Assembly: GCA_948602995.1 (NCBI GenBank)
Contig: CAPEBR010000002.1
Span: forward strand, 73,894 to 137,893
DNA: 64,000 bases
Direction: 5' to 3'
Source of the DNA: an uncultured Dorea sp.
GTDB taxonomy: Bacteria > Bacillota > Clostridia > Lachnospirales > Lachnospiraceae
The position numbers and the translations under genes were made by a program. Positions 7,392-18,017 of the stretch are shown here, in pieces (positions within the stretch are counted from its first letter, which is position 1; every line of letters begins with the position of its first letter). The notes beneath the pieces are model-generated. The model did not search any database. It had not been told where the DNA came from and saw nothing but the letters and a program-made list of their open reading frames with translations.

Positions 7392-9164
7392 ATGAGAAAG
7401 AAAAAGATGATGCAGAAATTCAGCAGGCAGAATTTAGATACAAAGCTGCGGTGGTATCTTTCTGTGCTTTTAGTTACAATAGCAGTCGTTGTAGCATCCA
7501 TCCTCGCTGCATTTTCAGCCCGGTCATCCTATAAAAAGACAGAGGAGATGGCAAAGTCGCAGCTTTCTTTTGTGGCAAATACTTATAAAAACTGGCTGGA
7601 TAACAATAACATGATGCTTGTGGCGCTGCAGATGACTCCCGCCATACAGGAATTTTGTTCCCTGAAGGATCATTCAAATCCCGAATACAGCATAGCAAGG
7701 TCAAGTGTGGTCGAAAGTATTATGACGCAGATTAACATGAATATGGATATTAACTTTATCAGTGTCATTAATCAGGAACTGGATTCTTATGTATACAGCG
7801 GAAATATGACAATTACTAAGACTAGATTTGACGAGGCTTACCGGAAAAGCTATGAGATCAGCGAAAGGGCACGTCCCCAGGGAACGGTCCGGATTGATTT
7901 TGGAAATCAGTTTATAGGGGGTACGAAATATACCGTAACCTTTTATCAGCCTGTCTTTTCCACACAGCGCCTGGGAGAACAGCTTGGGATGCTGTGTATC
8001 AATATGAATGACAGCATGTTGAAAACAATGGGAAATACGAATTTTGAGGTGGCACAGGTCTGTCTTGTGAATCAGAAAGGAGAGATTATCTCGAATCAGG
8101 GAGAGTCACTTCTTACAGGTGAAAAGCAGGTGAGATGCCTTGATTTCTCCGGAAGAGACAGGGGCAGTATTTACCAGGAGGGAAAATATTATTTCTATCA
8201 GAAGATAGAAGGATGGCAGTATTATAATGTTGTTGTGATTCCTGCCTCCTATTTTTACCGCTCTGCGATTCCTATGGTGGCGCTGCTGCTTGCGACAATG
8301 GCGGCATTGCTGGTGACCAGCATTACAGGTGTGAGAAGAATCGTGAAGATGAATTACGAACCGCTTGCGACGGTAGTCAGCGCCATGGATCATATCTCTG
8401 ATCAGGAGCTGGATTACAGGATTTCCACAGAGGATATGGGCGCGGATTTTGAAAAGCTGGGGCAGGGTTTCAACTCCATGATGGATGATATTGCGAAGCT
8501 GATGGATCAGGTGAGAAGTGAACAGCACCAGCTGGACCAGATCCGTTTTAATGAACTACAGTCGCAGATACAGCCGCATTTTCTGTATAATACACTGGAG
8601 TGTATTCAATGGCAGGCAAGTGCTGACGGGAATAAAAAGGTATCGCAGCTGATTCTGGCGCTTGCATCCTATTACCGGTTATCCCTGAGCAAAGGGAAGG
8701 ATATCCTTCCTCTGAAAGAAGAGCTTGAACATGCGAAGATCTATCTGATGATTCAGAATCAGAGGTTTGGCAATGTGATTAAATATTATATAGAGATTCC
8801 GGAATCGCTGCATTATGTGCGGATTCCAAAGCTTACGCTCCAACCGCTTGTAGAGAATTCTATTTATCATGGAATCCGGACAAAAGAAGGCGGCGCCGGG
8901 ATTATCTGTATCTCAGCTATAGAAAAAAACCGCCAGGTGATTGTAACGGTAGAGGACAGCGGGACTGTCATGACGCAGGAACAGATCGACCAGATTAACC
9001 ATTCTGTGTGGGAATACGGGGAGAAACTGGGGTATGGGGTGAATAATGTGCATAAACGCATACAGCTGGCATTTGGAGAGCAGTATGGCCTGAAATATAA
9101 GCTGAACCAGAATGGAGGCACTACTGTACTTATTTATTTGCCGAAGGATGACGGAGTAAAATAG
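7392..9164 (+). CDS. Sensor histidine kinase, YesM family
   Basis: Membrane sensor kinase likely detecting the transported sugar. It has a transmembrane helix at about 20-40, an extracellular Cache-like sensor to about 290, a second helix at about 295-317, a HAMP segment, then the His_kinase domain with H396 in QIQPHFLYNTLE and a C-terminal HATPase. The start at 7392 is preferred over the ATG at 7383 because GGGGA lies 8-9 bases before 7392. It follows the permease gene by under 30 bases and precedes its response regulator. YesM/YesN pairs beside sugar ABC operons usually control those operons. Confidence 0.88.
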   Translation: MRKKKMMQKFSRQNLDTKLRWYLSVLLVTIAVVVASILAAFSARSSYKKTEEMAKSQLSFVANTYKNWLDNNNMMLVALQMTPAIQEFCSLKDHSNPEYSIARSSVVESIMTQINMNMDINFISVINQELDSYVYSGNMTITKTRFDEAYRKSYEISERARPQGTVRIDFGNQFIGGTKYTVTFYQPVFSTQRLGEQLGMLCINMNDSMLKTMGNTNFEVAQVCLVNQKGEIISNQGESLLTGEKQVRCLDFSGRDRGSIYQEGKYYFYQKIEGWQYYNVVVIPASYFYRSAIPMVALLLATMAALLVTSITGVRRIVKMNYEPLATVVSAMDHISDQELDYRISTEDMGADFEKLGQGFNSMMDDIAKLMDQVRSEQHQLDQIRFNELQSQIQPHFLYNTLECIQWQASADGNKKVSQLILALASYYRLSLSKGKDILPLKEELEHAKIYLMIQNQRFGNVIKYYIEIPESLHYVRIPKLTLQPLVENSIYHGIRTKEGGAGIICISAIEKNRQVIVTVEDSGTVMTQEQIDQINHSVWEYGEKLGYGVNNVHKRIQLAFGEQYGLKYKLNQNGGTTVLIYLPKDDGVK

Positions 9165-9243
9165 ATGTAACTTTTACTCCTGAATCATGTTCTCATGGTC
9201 AGCGCAGCAAGTGCGCGGACCTGTCTGAACTGTTACAGATAGA
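9165..9243. repeat. Dispersed repeat C (GTAAC-bounded), copy 1
   Basis: Bounded by tgtaac and gttaca and carrying actcctgaatcatgttct. The same core occurs inverted at about 50219-50297. It lies between the kinase and regulator genes. Related outer ends (gttactattcacgg) occur at 18225-18372. Confidence 0.45.
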
Positions 9244-9259
9244 TACCAGTGAGGTGGGG

Positions 9260-10816
9260 ATGATGTACAAAATTTTAATTGTAGATGATGAGGAAATGAT
9301 AAGGAACGGTATTAAGGCAGTGATTCCCTGGAACGAGATTGAAATTGATAATGTGGAGCTTGCATCTTCCGGGAAAGAGGCTCTCACGCTGATCCGTAGA
9401 AAACCGCCGGATATTCTGCTTACGGATATCAGTATGACAGAGATGTCAGGGCTGGATATGGTGGAAGAGGCAAACACGCTGTGCAGCAATATGAAGGTTA
9501 TTGTGCTGACTGGTTATGACAGCTTTGAATATGCAAAGCAGGCATTGAAGCTCAGGGTAGATGATTTCCTGCTGAAGCCCATTGCAGAGGATACATTAAA
9601 GGAATGTATCTGGAAACAGGTACAGGAGCTTAAGGAATCGGCGCAGAAGTCGGACGAGGAATCAAGAAACCGGAGGATGGAAGGAATCAGAGACCAGCAG
9701 AAACTGGAGAAGGTACTGCAGAGTCTGCTGCATCATTATAAGGCAGAGGCGCTGGAGGAGATTGAGCAGGAATATCATTATCCGCTGTACGAGAATATGG
9801 CGGCAGCTGTTCTGATGCCTGCCCGTTATTCGAATGCAGAGGCGGGAATTAAGATTTCATCAGAACAAAGGATGATACAGCTGTGCATAGAATATGTCGA
9901 TGTGAAAAAGCTTGGCATTTCCTTTTGGGATGAGGACGGCAATCAGATTGTAGTCGCCCTGTATTCTGACAGATGCAGCTCTGACGGCGTGGATGTTATA
10001 CGTAATCTGGCGTACAGAATCCGGGATGAGGTGGGATATATGCCTACAACAGCTATCGGAAGTGTAGTGCAGGGAATGGAGAAACTGAAAACCTCCTATC
10101 AGGAAGCAGTATATATGATTGAAAACGAACAGAAGCAGTTTACGGATGTTCTGCTGTCGCAGTCTCTGAGAAAAAAGAATACCCTTTTCAGGGACGTCTA
10201 TAATCTGTTTTTGGATGAAATGAATAATCATGTGCAGCAATATGCGTATGTTATGAGAGTCTATGATTCATTCTGCAAAGCAGTTAAGGCCTATAATCTG
10301 TCAGATACCTATGTGCAGAAATGCTGCTTTAACATGGCGTCGCAGATTTATTACACCTGTTTCAAACAGGTTGGTTCGAAGCCGGAATGCTCCCTGGAGA
10401 TGCTTGCAGACTCCATCAGGGGGAACAGTGTGGAGGACTGCTGCGAAATCACGGGACAATTTCTGACAAGAATGCTGAGGCAGAAAAAAGGAGAACATGA
10501 ACTGATTGAAAGGGCAAAACTATATATTGACGAAAGAATTTCAGAGGAGATATCTGTCTCTGCGCTGGCGGCGGAGATGAATGTGTCCCTAAGTTATTTT
10601 TCACGACTTTTTAAGAAGGTAACAGCAGAAGGATGCAATGAGTACATTATGCGTAAGCGGATGGAAAAGGCAAAGGTTCTGCTTGACACCACGAATTTTG
10701 ATGCAAATGTAATTGCGGGGATGGCCGGGTATAACGATTCCAATTATTTTTCAGTAACCTTTAAAAAATTTTATGGAATATCGCCTACCCGGTACCGTAA
10801 TCAAAGAAAGGGATAG
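9260..10816 (+). CDS. Response regulator with AraC-type DNA-binding domain (YesN family)
   Basis: Partner of the YesM-type kinase. The N-terminal receiver domain (about 1-120) begins YKILIVDDEE and has the phospho-acceptor aspartate in LLTDISM. The middle ~270 residues are the variable YesN linker, and the C-terminal ~100 residues are an AraC double helix-turn-helix (LAAEMNVSLSYFSRLFKK, then AGYNDSNYFSVTFKK and SPTRYR). GAGGTGGGG at 9251-9259 serves either ATG 9260 or ATG 9263. It overlaps nothing and is followed after 2 bases by the GH3 gene, so regulator and enzyme share a transcript. Confidence 0.9.
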   Translation: MMYKILIVDDEEMIRNGIKAVIPWNEIEIDNVELASSGKEALTLIRRKPPDILLTDISMTEMSGLDMVEEANTLCSNMKVIVLTGYDSFEYAKQALKLRVDDFLLKPIAEDTLKECIWKQVQELKESAQKSDEESRNRRMEGIRDQQKLEKVLQSLLHHYKAEALEEIEQEYHYPLYENMAAAVLMPARYSNAEAGIKISSEQRMIQLCIEYVDVKKLGISFWDEDGNQIVVALYSDRCSSDGVDVIRNLAYRIRDEVGYMPTTAIGSVVQGMEKLKTSYQEAVYMIENEQKQFTDVLLSQSLRKKNTLFRDVYNLFLDEMNNHVQQYAYVMRVYDSFCKAVKAYNLSDTYVQKCCFNMASQIYYTCFKQVGSKPECSLEMLADSIRGNSVEDCCEITGQFLTRMLRQKKGEHELIERAKLYIDERISEEISVSALAAEMNVSLSYFSRLFKKVTAEGCNEYIMRKRMEKAKVLLDTTNFDANVIAGMAGYNDSNYFSVTFKKFYGISPTRYRNQRKG

Positions 10817-10818
10817 AG

Positions 10819-12939
10819 ATGGATAGACAGAAGGCAAGAGAAAAGGCAAAAAGACTTGTGCATGAGATGACAATTGAGGAGCGTGCCGGTCAGCTTAAAT
10901 TTGACGCACCCGGGATAGAAAGGCTTGGGATTCCTACGTACAACTGGTGGAATGAAGCGCTCCACGGAGTCGCAAGAGCCGGAACTGCGACAGTATTTCC
11001 GCAGGCAATTGCCCTTGCGGCAATGTTTGATGTCGAAGCAATACAGAGGATTGCAGATGTAATTGCCGAGGAGGGGAGAGCGAAATACAATGCGTTTTCG
11101 AAAGAAGGGGACAGAGATATATACAAAGGACTTACTTTCTGGTCACCGAATGTCAATATTTTCCGTGACCCGAGATGGGGCAGGGGGCATGAGACTTACG
11201 GCGAGGATCCGTATCTTACCTCGCGACTGGGGGTTGCTTTTGTAAAGGGGCTTCAGGGCGAGGGGGAGACGATGAAGGCTGCGGCATGTGCAAAACATTA
11301 CGCAGTGCACTCTGGACCGGAGGCGCTCCGCCACGAGTTCGATGCAGAGGTTTCTTTAAAGGATTTGTATGAGACGTACCTTCCGGCGTTTGAGGCGCTT
11401 GTGAAGGAGGCGGATGTGGAGTCTGTGATGGGAGCTTATAACAGGACAAACGGGGAGCCCTGCTGCGGCAGCAGGACGCTGCTTTCGGATATTCTCCGGG
11501 ATGAGTGGCAGTTTAAAGGACATGTCGTGTCAGACTGCTGGGCAATCCGGGATTTCCATCTGAATCACGAAGTGACGGCAGGGCCGAAGGAGTCAATTAA
11601 AATGGCGCTGGACGCTGGCTGTGACTTAAACTGCGGCTGTACCTATGCATACGTGACGGCGGCTCTTGATGCCGGGCTTATAACGGAGGAGCAGATTACC
11701 GAAGCCTGTATCCGTCTGTACACAACAAGATTTCTACTTGGCCTGTTTGACGGAAGCGAATATGATCAAATTCCCTATGAGGTGATTGAGTGTAAGGAGC
11801 ACAGGCAGCTTGCCGTTGACGCGGCGGGAAAGGGAACGGTTCTTCTGAAAAATGACGGGATTCTTCCTCTGGATAAAAAGACGATACGTAAAATTGCGGT
11901 AGTAGGGCCAAATGCGGACAGCAGAACCGCGCTGATGGGAAATTATCACGGTACTTCTTCCAGATGCACAACTCTGCTGCAAGGTATACAGAAGGAAGCA
12001 GGCGATGAGATCCAGGTGTTTTATTCCGAGGGCTGCCATCTGTATAAAAATAAGGCAGAGCCCCTCGCATGGGAGGATGACAGGATCTCAGAGGCAGTTA
12101 CCGCCGCAAAGCACAGTGACGTGGTCATTGTTGTACTGGGGCTGGATGAGACTATTGAAGGGGAAGAGCCGGATGAGGGCAATGAGGGTCAGGCAGGTGA
12201 TAAGGAAACGCTGAGGCTTCCACATTGCCAGCAGAGGCTCTTAAGAGCTGTGGCGGAAACCGGAAAACCAGTGGTTACAGTCCTGATGTCGGGAAGTGCT
12301 ATAGACCTGAGGTATGCGGACGGGCATACAAATGCAGTGCTCCAGGCATGGTATCCAGGAGCGGAAGGCGGAACAGCGGTTGCGGATATCTTATTTGGCA
12401 GACGTTCTCCAGGCGGGAAGCTCCCGGTGACATTTTACCATGATACAGAAGGGCTCCCAGAATTTACAGATTATTCCATGAAAAACAGGACCTACCGTTA
12501 TATAGAACAGGAACCCTTATACCCCTTTGGATTCGGTCTGACCTACGGGCATGCGGCAGTGACGGAGGCACATCTGACGGAAGCAGCGGATCCGCAGAAG
12601 AATCTGTCTGTAAGCTGTACCATTGAAAATACCGGGACATCAGATGTGGAGGAAGTAGTACAGGTTTATATTAAGGACAGGAAATCCAGGTATGCGGTAA
12701 GAAACCACAGCCTTTGCGGGTTCTGGAGAGTGATGGTCAGGGCAGGAGAAAAGCTGGAACTGGAGCTGGAGATTGATAAAAAGGCCATGACGATTGTGGA
12801 CGAGGAAGGCAGGCGTTATGTTGACAGTGACCAGTTCTCTCTTTATGTGGGAACATCCCAGCCGGACCAGAGAAGTATTGAGCTGATGAAGGCGTCCCCG
12901 GTTGAAATTACGGTTCACCTTAAGGGTGACAGGGCATGA
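10819..12939 (+). CDS. GH3 glycosidase, likely beta-xylosidase
   Basis: Glycoside hydrolase family 3 enzyme of 706 residues without a signal peptide, so it should act in the cytoplasm on imported oligosaccharides. The N-terminal barrel carries WWNEALHGVAR, GRGHETYGEDPYL and KHYAVHSGPE, signatures of the xylosidase/arabinosidase branch. The nucleophile is D239 in HVVSDCW. A C-terminal GH3 domain and a fibronectin-III-like domain (about 590-700) follow. Context with a GH10 xylanase and a sugar importer supports xylo-oligosaccharide hydrolysis; beta-glucosidase activity cannot be excluded. Its end overlaps the next gene by four bases (ATGA). Confidence 0.88.
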   Translation: MDRQKAREKAKRLVHEMTIEERAGQLKFDAPGIERLGIPTYNWWNEALHGVARAGTATVFPQAIALAAMFDVEAIQRIADVIAEEGRAKYNAFSKEGDRDIYKGLTFWSPNVNIFRDPRWGRGHETYGEDPYLTSRLGVAFVKGLQGEGETMKAAACAKHYAVHSGPEALRHEFDAEVSLKDLYETYLPAFEALVKEADVESVMGAYNRTNGEPCCGSRTLLSDILRDEWQFKGHVVSDCWAIRDFHLNHEVTAGPKESIKMALDAGCDLNCGCTYAYVTAALDAGLITEEQITEACIRLYTTRFLLGLFDGSEYDQIPYEVIECKEHRQLAVDAAGKGTVLLKNDGILPLDKKTIRKIAVVGPNADSRTALMGNYHGTSSRCTTLLQGIQKEAGDEIQVFYSEGCHLYKNKAEPLAWEDDRISEAVTAAKHSDVVIVVLGLDETIEGEEPDEGNEGQAGDKETLRLPHCQQRLLRAVAETGKPVVTVLMSGSAIDLRYADGHTNAVLQAWYPGAEGGTAVADILFGRRSPGGKLPVTFYHDTEGLPEFTDYSMKNRTYRYIEQEPLYPFGFGLTYGHAAVTEAHLTEAADPQKNLSVSCTIENTGTSDVEEVVQVYIKDRKSRYAVRNHSLCGFWRVMVRAGEKLELELEIDKKAMTIVDEEGRRYVDSDQFSLYVGTSQPDQRSIELMKASPVEITVHLKGDRA

Positions 12940-13961
12940 AAAGCGTGAGACGAAAAATAGTAATTCTCTGTGTTTCCCTTCTAACTGCCGCCTCAGGATG
13001 CGGGGCGGCAGAGAAGGATATTTCCGGCAGAGATGTTCCTCAGAAGGAGATACAGCAGGAAACAGTGGGAGATACAGAGAGGAGCATAGCAGCGCCGGAG
13101 CGTACTCCATGCCCGGAGTTTGACGGGGAGGATGTGCGGAATGTGAGGGTGGAGGCAGGAGGGAAGGTTTTATGGGAAATCGACTATCTGCCTAAGGAAG
13201 ACAGAGGCAGTTACCTTTTCTGGGATATAAAGGTACCTTATCATTCCTGCGCAGTCGTAGATACAGAGAGTATGTTCCGGCTTTATAACAGGATTGCTTC
13301 TCTGGATTTTCATAAAAAGGCAGAGTCTGCAGACACTGGAGCGACGGGACTTGAAAAACCGGAGAGAACCGTTACGCTGGATTATTATCAGGGAGACCAG
13401 AAGACTGCTGCGGATGGTACAAAGCCCATGCCGAATAAAACATTTACACTGCTGGTTGGAAAGGAAAATGGAAAGGGTCAGTATTTTTGTTCATTGAAAG
13501 GGTACGAAAAAGAGCCCATTCTTCTTGACCAGGCGGTTCTTGATGAAGTATTTGCAAAAAATCCGTACGATCTTATCTTGAAGATTCCATATGTGGTAGA
13601 TATCTCCACGGTTTCTGAGGTACAGATTCAGTCAGGAGACAGGGAGTATACGATGAGAAGCCGGGATGGCAGTTATATGCTTGGGGATAAGAAGAGTGAT
13701 AAGAAGAAGTACTCTGAGGTCTACCAGGCCCTTATGCAGCCCATGATCGCACAGGAACTGAAAGAAAAGAAAACTACTGACAGACAGCCGGTGCTGTCGC
13801 TGGAATATAAGCGGTCAGACGCTGGGGAAGAGGACGTTGAGGTGCACTTTTATCCGTATGATAAAAGGTACGTGTCTGTGAATGTGAATGGAAATGAATT
13901 CTTCCTTGTCAGCAGCCGGGAGGTAGAACAGCTCCAGGAGGTGCTGGAGAAGAGCTTCTGA
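12936..13961 (+). CDS. DUF4340-like lipoprotein
   Basis: A 341-residue secreted lipoprotein: hydrophobic signal followed by AASGCG (C22 likely lipidated). The body resembles DUF4340 proteins, with the paired strands DISTVSEVQIQSGD and FYPYDKRYVSVNVNG and a final segment FFLVSSREVEQL. Such proteins are usually of unknown function and often sit near ABC export systems. Here it is translationally coupled to the GH3 gene by a four-base overlap and precedes the xylanase, so a role at the cell surface in the same pathway is possible but not shown. Confidence 0.6.
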   Translation: MKSVRRKIVILCVSLLTAASGCGAAEKDISGRDVPQKEIQQETVGDTERSIAAPERTPCPEFDGEDVRNVRVEAGGKVLWEIDYLPKEDRGSYLFWDIKVPYHSCAVVDTESMFRLYNRIASLDFHKKAESADTGATGLEKPERTVTLDYYQGDQKTAADGTKPMPNKTFTLLVGKENGKGQYFCSLKGYEKEPILLDQAVLDEVFAKNPYDLILKIPYVVDISTVSEVQIQSGDREYTMRSRDGSYMLGDKKSDKKKYSEVYQALMQPMIAQELKEKKTTDRQPVLSLEYKRSDAGEEDVEVHFYPYDKRYVSVNVNGNEFFLVSSREVEQLQEVLEKSF

Positions 13962-14095
13962 CCACAGACCGCCATACAGTCTGGGCAATGATTTTTAGAG
14001 CAAAATATCCTAGAAAGATGTAAAAAATCTCTATGTCTCAATCGGCTCCTTACTGGTAAATTAAGTTTATCAGAAAAAGAAAAGGAGGATAAGGG

Positions 14096-17000
14096 ATGAA
14101 GAAAAATTTTACATCTTTTTTTGCGCGGTGCAGAACCGGGATTGCAGCTATACTGGTTACAGCAATGACTCTGGTACCGGCGCTGCCCGCACACGCAGAG
14201 GAGGGCACGCTCCCTTCACTGAAGGAACTGTTTGCGAAGGAGAACATGACGGTGGGATTTGCAGCGCCGAACAAGGTGTACTCTGATGAGGGAAAGAAGC
14301 AGCTTGCGCTTTACCATTTTAACAGCTTAACCTGTGAGAATGAGTGTAAGCCCGATGCGCTGCTGGATGAAACAACGAGCAAAAGCAACCTTTCACTTTA
14401 TAATGAAAGTCCGGCTGTAAACTTTGAGAAGAACTTCAAGCCTGCGCTGGAGTTCTGCAAAGAAAATGGGCTGAAAATGAGGGGGCATACGCTGGTGTGG
14501 CATAATCAGACTCCGGAATGGCTGTTCCATGAGGACTATGATACTACGAAGCAGCTGGCAAACAAAGAGCTTATGCTGAAGCGCATGGAAAATTACATTA
14601 AGACAGTACTGGAATATGTCCAGACGAATTATCCGGGGATTGTCTATGCATGGGACGTTGTAAATGAAGCCTTTTTTGACAGCGAGGAAGGGTCAGGCAC
14701 GGACGGCGAGATCAGAAGTACAAGCAAGTGGTATCAGACAATCGGCGATGAGTATATTGCGGCGGCATTCCGGTTTGCAAGAAGATATGCGGCCGAGGAT
14801 GTGAAGCTGTTCTATAATGATTTTAACGCCATGGATCCTATGAAGCGCGAAGGAATCATGAAATACCTCAGCCCGGTTATTGAGGAAGGTAATATAGATG
14901 GAATCGGTATGCAGTCTCACCTGAATGGGAATGAGGGGACAAGCCTCACGGAGATTGCAGATGCCATTGAACTCTATAAGAATGCCGGATTAATCATTCA
15001 TGTCACAGAGCTGGATGTTGTAACAAAGACATCTATGGAACAGAATGGCGACTGGGAGCAGGAACTGGCAGATTTTTACTATGATTATATCTCCCTGATT
15101 CTTCAGAAAAAGAAGAACGGGGCGAAGATTGAGAATGTGACATTCTGGGGTATTAATGACGGTGATTCCTGGAAATACAATTGGGCGCCGCAGGGTTCAC
15201 ACTATTATCCATTACTATTCCACGATGACCTGACGCCGAAGAAAGCATTTTACAGTGTTGTTGAGGCTTTGAAAAATTCAAGTATTCCTTCAGAAGATAC
15301 GATATCCGAGGATTTTGAGGGAGACATAACATCCGCCAGACCAAGAAACCAAGAGACGCTTACAATTGTGAAAGACGGCACAGCAAGGACGGGCAGTGGT
15401 TACCTGAAAGTATCTGGCCGCACCCAGACATGGGAAGGGGCCAAATTTGATGTATCAGACTTCAAGGGGAGGAAGATTACCATTGAGGCATGGATGCGAG
15501 GAACCAATGAGGGCAAAACGAATCTGAAGACACAGATGGAGCTGGTTACTAGTGGGGGCTCAACCTATCCAGCTGTATATGCCGCAGAGGGTCAGAAGGG
15601 CGAGTGGATAGATGTTAGCGGTGAGTTTGACGTGCCGGAGGACGTGACTGCAGCCTATGTATATTTTGAGACTGATAACACGGCGGACTATGATCTGGAT
15701 GATGTGAAGATAACGGCAGATCCTTCCGGAACCGACATTCCTTCGGATGACATGATATTTGAAAAATTTGAGGGAGATGAGACATCCGCTATATCAAGAG
15801 ACTTTGGCGAGAAACTTACCATTATGAAAGACGGCACTGCAAAGTATGGCATTGGTTACCTGAAAGTGTCCGAGCGGCCTTATGCATGGGCAGCAGCGAG
15901 ATTTGATGTGACAGCTTTCAAGGGTAAGAAGATTACCATTAACGCATGGATGAGAGGAACCAATCCGGGAAATACGAGCCTAAAGACACAGATGGAGCTG
16001 ATTGTTGACACAATTCCATCCTATGCGGGTGTATCTGCCGTACCGGGTCCCCAGAATCAGTGGGTGAATGTCGGCGGTACATATGAAGTGCCGGATTATG
16101 TGGACAAGGCCTATGTATACTTTGAGACGGACAATACGGCAGATTATGACCTGGATAATGTGAAGATCACGGCAGGTCCTTCAGAACTTACCTATGTGGA
16201 CACATCATCCTATGAGGTACTCAAAGACCTGTATGAGGATTACTTTATTATAGGAATGGAGACACCGAACAGTCTGTTAAAGTCTTCTGCACATTCAGGA
16301 TTGATAAAGAAGGAATTTAACAGTATCACTTTGGAGAATGAGTGTAAACCGGAGAATCTGTTCGATGAAGCAACAAGCAAGTCAGACATTGCAAAATATA
16401 ATGAGTCACCGGCGGTTAAGTTTAATACGATTGAGCCGGCCTTAAAGTTCTGTAAAGAAAACGGAATGAAAATGAGGGGACATACACTGATCTGGCACAA
16501 CCAGACGCCAAACTGGGTTTTCTATAATGACTATGATGAGTCAAAGGGGCTGGCAGGGCGTGATCTGATGCTGAAGCGTATGGAGAGCTACATTAGACAG
16601 GTACTTGAATATACGGAAAAGAATTATCCGGGTATCATCAATACATGGGATGTAGTGAATGAAGCAATCAATGACAATGACGCTGGAGATTTAAGAGATA
16701 CAAAGTGGAAAGAAACCATTGGAAATGACTACATCGAAAAGGCGTATGAATTCGCAAGAAAATATGCGGGTAAGAATGTAAAACTGTATTACAACGACTA
16801 TAATGAGTACGTTCCGAACAAACAGAATGGAATCATTAAGGCGTTAAAACCTGTACTGGAGGCAGGAAATATAGATGGAATCGGTATGCAGTCCCATCTC
16901 ATGGCGTCCTGGCCAGGTATTGAACTCTATATGAGTGCAGTGAAGAAATATGCAGAGGCTGGATTCGGCATCCAGGTCACGGAGCTTGACATAGAAAAGA

Positions 17001-18004
17001 GTGATGCAGAGGACTGGAAAGAGACGCAGAAGAATTGCTACTATGAATTAATGAAAAACTTGATCGCAGCAAAAGAGGACGGCGTCAATATTGAGTCAGT
17101 TACCTTCTGGGGAATTTCTGATGAGTATTCCTGGAAGAGCCATACACTGCCGCTTCTCTTTAACAAAGATTTGTCAAAGAAGGGTGCATTTGAAGGTGTA
17201 GTAGCTGCAGCACAGGAAGCGAATAAGGCAAAAGACAAGGTAACGCCTGAGACAAAGGCGGCTTTGGAGACGGCAGTTGCAGCGGCGTCAAAATATAAAG
17301 AAGCTGATTATACGGCAGAAAGCTGGAAGGCATATATGGATGCTGTCAATGCTGCTAAAAAACTGGCAGAAAAAGCAGGTGTAACCAATACTGAGCTTCG
17401 GGCAGCGATCCAGAAGGTTCAGAATGCGGAGAAGGCTCTTGCGAAAAAGGAAGTAAAAAAGGACGTTAAGGTTCAGAAGGTTACGATTACAACTTCAACT
17501 TTATATAAGAAGGCAGCACTTGGAAAAACGGTTCAGCTTAAGGCCAGGGTAACACCGGACAATGCAAAGAATAAGGCCGTTAAATGGACATCATCCAACA
17601 AAAAATATGCAAAGGTAAATTCCAAAGGGAAGGTTACGATTACTAAGTCTAAAGCATATGCCGGCAAGACTGTTAAAATTACTGCAAAGGCGGCAGACGG
17701 AAGTGGTAAGAAGGCGGTTTACAAGATTACGATCATGAAGGACTCCGTGAAAAAGATCAGCCTGAAAGCCGGGAAGTCTGTAAAAGCCGGAAAAAAGATG
17801 ACAGTAAGGGCAACTGTGAAGACCACAGGTAAAAAGGCAAATAAAAAGCTGGTATGGACAACTTCCAGTAAAAAGTATGCAACAGTAAATTCAAAAGGAG
17901 TTGTTACAACTAAGAAGGCCGGAAAGGGCAAGACTGTTAAGATTACGGCACAGGCCACAGACGGAAGCAAGAAGAGAGCATCTGTTAAGATTAAAATTAA
18001 ATAA
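14096..18004 (+). CDS. Secreted multidomain endo-1,4-beta-xylanase with two GH10 domains
   Basis: A 1302-residue exported xylanase. Order: signal peptide (1-33, cleavage near AHAEE), GH10 domain 1 (about 36-395; acid/base E191 in WDVVNEAF, nucleophile E305 in VTELDV), two CBM4/9/22-like jelly-roll modules (about 405-545 and 552-697, each with YLKVS and VYFETDNTADYDLD), GH10 domain 2 (about 705-1035; E856 in WDVVNEAI, nucleophile E963 in VTELDI), a FIVAR helical module (about 1050-1115) and two Ig-like (Big_2) modules to the end. No sorting motif is present, so attachment, if any, is non-covalent. aaaggagg precedes the start. It would supply the xylo-oligosaccharides used by the upstream genes. 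Confidence 0.92.
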   Translation: MKKNFTSFFARCRTGIAAILVTAMTLVPALPAHAEEGTLPSLKELFAKENMTVGFAAPNKVYSDEGKKQLALYHFNSLTCENECKPDALLDETTSKSNLSLYNESPAVNFEKNFKPALEFCKENGLKMRGHTLVWHNQTPEWLFHEDYDTTKQLANKELMLKRMENYIKTVLEYVQTNYPGIVYAWDVVNEAFFDSEEGSGTDGEIRSTSKWYQTIGDEYIAAAFRFARRYAAEDVKLFYNDFNAMDPMKREGIMKYLSPVIEEGNIDGIGMQSHLNGNEGTSLTEIADAIELYKNAGLIIHVTELDVVTKTSMEQNGDWEQELADFYYDYISLILQKKKNGAKIENVTFWGINDGDSWKYNWAPQGSHYYPLLFHDDLTPKKAFYSVVEALKNSSIPSEDTISEDFEGDITSARPRNQETLTIVKDGTARTGSGYLKVSGRTQTWEGAKFDVSDFKGRKITIEAWMRGTNEGKTNLKTQMELVTSGGSTYPAVYAAEGQKGEWIDVSGEFDVPEDVTAAYVYFETDNTADYDLDDVKITADPSGTDIPSDDMIFEKFEGDETSAISRDFGEKLTIMKDGTAKYGIGYLKVSERPYAWAAARFDVTAFKGKKITINAWMRGTNPGNTSLKTQMELIVDTIPSYAGVSAVPGPQNQWVNVGGTYEVPDYVDKAYVYFETDNTADYDLDNVKITAGPSELTYVDTSSYEVLKDLYEDYFIIGMETPNSLLKSSAHSGLIKKEFNSITLENECKPENLFDEATSKSDIAKYNESPAVKFNTIEPALKFCKENGMKMRGHTLIWHNQTPNWVFYNDYDESKGLAGRDLMLKRMESYIRQVLEYTEKNYPGIINTWDVVNEAINDNDAGDLRDTKWKETIGNDYIEKAYEFARKYAGKNVKLYYNDYNEYVPNKQNGIIKALKPVLEAGNIDGIGMQSHLMASWPGIELYMSAVKKYAEAGFGIQVTELDIEKSDAEDWKETQKNCYYELMKNLIAAKEDGVNIESVTFWGISDEYSWKSHTLPLLFNKDLSKKGAFEGVVAAAQEANKAKDKVTPETKAALETAVAAASKYKEADYTAESWKAYMDAVNAAKKLAEKAGVTNTELRAAIQKVQNAEKALAKKEVKKDVKVQKVTITTSTLYKKAALGKTVQLKARVTPDNAKNKAVKWTSSNKKYAKVNSKGKVTITKSKAYAGKTVKITAKAADGSGKKAVYKITIMKDSVKKISLKAGKSVKAGKKMTVRATVKTTGKKANKKLVWTTSSKKYATVNSKGVVTTKKAGKGKTVKITAQATDGSKKRASVKIKIK

Positions 18005-18017
18005 TTGACATGATACA

